Positions 63,365-64,000 of a DNA stretch of 64,000 nucleotides are shown one piece after another. Source of the stretch: Spirosoma aerolatum (GTDB taxonomy: Bacteria; Bacteroidota; Bacteroidia; Cytophagales; Spirosomataceae); contig NZ_CP020104.1 in assembly GCF_002056795.1 (NCBI RefSeq), positions 558,001 to 622,000 of the forward strand. Reading direction: 5' to 3'. Under the pieces are notes generated by a model. The model worked only from the letters and a program-made list of their open reading frames with translations, made no database searches and was not told where the DNA came from. The position numbers and the translations under genes were made by a program. How positions within the stretch are numbered: the stretch's first letter is position 1; every line of letters begins with the position of its first letter.

Positions 63365-64000
63365 ATGAACGACAACGAATTGAAAGCCCTAATCTCGCTC
63401 CTAGACGATGAGGACCCGGAGGTGGTGGAGCATGTCGAACAGCGAATTCGGCAGATAGGGGGACAAATGATTCCGCTTTTGGAAACAGAATGGGAGGGGA
63501 GCTTTAATTCTGCACTGCAAAAACGGATTGAAGAACTGATTCATGACCTTCAATATGAATCCGTTCTGGAACGAATGCGCGACTGGAAAAACGGTGGCGC
63601 CATGGATTTGCTGGAAGGATTGTGGATCGTTGCTACCTATCAGTATCCTGACCTATCGCTGGCTAAACTTCGGCAGGATGTCGAGCAGTTGTTCTACGAT
63701 GTGTGGGTCGATTTTAAAGTCGATATGCATCCCGACGAACAAATCAAGGCTATGAATACGGCCTTTTTCTCGAAACTGAAATTCGCGCCCAACACAAAGC
63801 ATTTTCACTCGCCAGCCAACTCGATGATCAATCAGGTACTCGAATCGCGACGGGGTAATCCCATCACGCTTTGTGTGCTATATATGCTCATTGCCCGTCG
63901 ACTGAATCTACCGGTGTATGGAGTCAACCTCCCCAATCTGTTTGTGCTTACTTATAAAACCAATGGGGTACAGTTCTACATCAATGTGTTTAATCGGGGG
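63365..64000 (+). CDS. SirB1/transglutaminase-like protein, cut at window end
   Basis: Open frame from ATG 63365 to the end of the window (212 codons, no stop). The sequence FSKLKFAPNTKHFHSPANSMI and ESRRGNPITLCVLYMLIARRLNLPVYGVNLP is the SirB1 / transglutaminase-like core. The catalytic cysteine that true transglutaminases carry is not obvious. SirB1-like proteins are of unknown enzymatic role. It is divergent from galE, with a 130-bp gap for both promoters. Confidence 0.85.
   Translation, partial: MNDNELKALISLLDDEDPEVVEHVEQRIRQIGGQMIPLLETEWEGSFNSALQKRIEELIHDLQYESVLERMRDWKNGGAMDLLEGLWIVATYQYPDLSLAKLRQDVEQLFYDVWVDFKVDMHPDEQIKAMNTAFFSKLKFAPNTKHFHSPANSMINQVLESRRGNPITLCVLYMLIARRLNLPVYGVNLPNLFVLTYKTNGVQFYINVFNRG

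Noticed and set aside
63235..63375. N-terminal extension of GalE
   Set aside because: It would overlap the divergent gene and adds 47 residues before the NAD-binding start; the TTG at 63234 fits the family length.

Overview
This window looks like chromosomal DNA of a Cytophagales bacterium (phylum Bacteroidota), most like Spirosoma and its relatives. That placement is inferred from the gene families: a SusC/SusD pair, DUF4394, a Bacteroidota-type Wzi capsule protein, GxxExxY, DUF5522, LytTR/LytS-type regulators, a 7TMR-DISM kinase and a CarB without the MGS domain. Intergenic inverted repeats are plentiful. I see about 58 protein genes (three degraded or interrupted, one cut by the window edge) and one tRNA. 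I see no rRNA, transposase, prophage or CRISPR array.

Layout. 1-5.4 kb: a 7TMR-DISM histidine kinase, a membrane-anchored LytTR regulator with a multi-pass partner, and an Rrf2 regulator divergent from an ACT-domain protein and a DUF4395 membrane protein. 5.6-16.9 kb: one co-directional cluster of SusC, SusD, two paralogous DoxX-like proteins, a SoxD-like cytochrome c, a Tat-exported SoxC-like molybdenum enzyme and a phytoene-desaturase-like FAD protein. Most of its gaps hold long inverted repeats. 17-19.2 kb: an arsenic operon (arsR, arsM, arsC, arsN2) whose far end is deleted, so that arsN2 is truncated and runs into the last ~40 codons of an acr3 arsenite pump. Two palindromes flank arsR. 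19.5-26.2 kb: a LytTR protein, tRNA-Arg(CCT), HflX, a MATE exporter, NIF3 and an aldo/keto reductase. 26.3-35.5 kb: a Wzi-like outer-membrane protein, a DUF4394 lipoprotein, carB, a lipoprotein gene frameshifted at a G7 tract, and a DUF2383 protein. 35.6-44.1 kb: an aldo/keto reductase, tyrA, GxxExxY, an aminotransferase, a NUDIX enzyme, nucleoside hydrolase, an M28 peptidase and an amidase.

44.3-49.8 kb: a tight TolC-adaptor-CzcA metal-efflux operon. 49.9-55.7 kb: an RluA-type synthase, rpmB, DUF5522, ornithine aminotransferase, a LytS-type kinase and small or unknown proteins. 55.7-57.4 kb: an ATPase plus TOPRIM-like pair with overlapping stop and start codons and more AT-rich DNA, a plausible defence module. 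57.4-64 kb: M1 aminopeptidase, methylmalonyl-CoA epimerase, an IscA-type protein, rmlA, rmlB, galE and the start of a SirB1/transglutaminase-like gene.

The least ordinary parts are the SusCD-DoxX-SoxCD cluster, the deletion-fused arsenic operon, the ATPase/TOPRIM pair and the dispersed palindromic repeat families, several with two copies in this window. Everything here was read by eye from the sequence. Family assignments rest on recognised motifs, not on database searches.
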